Assembly: GCF_050749885.1 (NCBI RefSeq)
Contig: NZ_JBOIUB010000005.1
Location: forward strand, 248,001 to 312,000
Source: Zooshikella sp050749885
GTDB lineage: Bacteria > Pseudomonadota > Gammaproteobacteria > Pseudomonadales > Zooshikellaceae
Length of the DNA: 64,000 bases
Direction of reading: 5' to 3'
Part shown: piece after piece, positions 63,569-64,000 of the stretch
Layout: the number at the start of each line of letters is the position of its first letter
Position numbering within the stretch: the stretch's first letter is position 1
Made by a program: the position numbers and the translations under genes
Notes under the pieces: model-generated
Databases searched by the model: none
Told to the model about the DNA's origin: nothing
The model's input: the letters and a program-made list of their open reading frames with translations, nothing else

Positions 63569-64000
63569 ATGAAAATATCAAAAGACTTAATCCACAAAAC
63601 CTTTTTATCATTACCACTAATAGCACTAGCAACCTCAGCTTTAGCCAACAGCAACATCCCTGTCACTATCGATATAGTCAAAAACTCTGGTACAGGTTGT
63701 CCATCAGGAACTGTCGCAGCTACAGTTGCACCTGATGGAAAATCTTTTGTGTTAGGGTTTGATGCTTACATTGCTGAAGTAGGCCCTAATATTCCAAATC
63801 GAGAAGGCCGTAAAAATTGTACACTTACCGCACAGCTTAATATTCCTAATGGCTATTCATTTACTATCGTTGATGTCAATTATCGTGGATATGCAGCACT
63901 TGAAGAAGGCGTAAACGCGCTTCAACAATCACGTTATTTCTTTGCAGGTTACCCTCAAGAAGCTCGATTAAAGACCGAGTTTAATGGTCCTTATGATGAT
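63569..64000 (+). CDS. DUF4360-like exported protein, 3' end beyond the window
   Basis: The frame is open to the right edge (at least 144 residues). It begins with a signal peptide (basic KISKDLIHK, hydrophobic FLSLPLIALATSA, cleavage near ALA). The mature part has the DUF4360 pattern: KNSGTGCPSGTVAATVAPDG, LGFDAYIAEVGP, RKNCTLTAQLNIPNGYSFTI and YRGYAALEEGV, with two cysteines likely in a disulfide. DUF4360 proteins are secreted beta-sandwich-like proteins of unknown function found in bacteria and fungi. AAGGAA lies about 8 bases before the ATG at 63569; another in-frame ATG at 63563 is too close to it. Confidence 0.82.
   Translation, partial: MKISKDLIHKTFLSLPLIALATSALANSNIPVTIDIVKNSGTGCPSGTVAATVAPDGKSFVLGFDAYIAEVGPNIPNREGRKNCTLTAQLNIPNGYSFTIVDVNYRGYAALEEGVNALQQSRYFFAGYPQEARLKTEFNGPYDD

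Noticed and set aside
1..64000. tRNA, rRNA, CRISPR arrays, prophage or intact transposase genes
   Set aside because: None were seen on either strand by eye; only small TIR elements are present.

Overview
The window is an AT-rich (roughly 40% GC by eye) chromosomal segment of a Gram-negative gammaproteobacterium. Evidence for this is a type II secretion secretin pair, the YdbH-YnbE-YdbL envelope module, lipobox and Tat-like signals, HrpA, oligopeptidase B, FadD, and several proteins that resemble Pseudomonas families (PA2778, PA2779, PA3286). A marine Oceanospirillales/Pseudomonadales-type organism is the best guess, by inference only. No rRNA, tRNA, CRISPR array, intact insertion sequence or prophage was seen.

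Layout. 1-3.4 kb: a gene cut by the left edge, a small membrane protein, a MerR regulator with its own promoter, a 176-bp element with interlocked inverted repeats, a small conserved protein and a LysE-type exporter. 3.6-11.6 kb: glycine catabolism, with gcvH-gcvP on minus, then an XRE-cupin regulator, an AGCS amino-acid/sodium symporter and gcvT on plus. 11.6-17.4 kb: ydbH-ynbE-ydbL and gspC-gspD. 17.6-23.7 kb: anaerobic pyruvate fermentation (adhE, pflA, pflB), with FNR/ANR-like boxes upstream of adhE and pflB. 24.6-33.8 kb: a PA3286-like KAS III, hrpA, fadD, a lipase-like hydrolase and a MaoC hydratase, suggesting acyl-CoA traffic. 33.8-45.6 kb: a MoxR/VWA pair, cysK, yafJ, a VWA/membrane-regulator pair, oligopeptidase B and a PA2778/PA2779 pair.

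45.6-62.8 kb is accessory in character. It holds two small orphan proteins (one stefin/cystatin-like), a GNAT, a DHA2-type MFS exporter, and a tight eight-gene minus-strand operon that combines flavin-pathway enzymes with three unexpected partners. Operon order is ribA, ATP-grasp ligase, inositol-monophosphatase-like enzyme, archaeal-type riboflavin synthase, degenerate methyltransferase-fold protein, ribD, YigB-like phosphatase, bacterial ribE. The set is complete for making 5-amino-6-ribitylaminouracil from GTP. It lacks DHBP synthase and lumazine synthase, carries two unrelated riboflavin-synthase types and has no visible FMN riboswitch. It is my strongest candidate for an undescribed system, perhaps making a modified lumazine or flavin. 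Two of three copies of a short terminal-inverted-repeat element lie just upstream of it.

After a Tat-type small subunit plus GMC oxidoreductase comes an ABC-F plus Mef-like MFS operon. Its leader contains two successive intrinsic terminators, the second abutting the ABC-F ribosome binding site, which suggests antibiotic-responsive attenuation. The window ends with a periplasmic binding protein and the start of a DUF4360-type exported protein.
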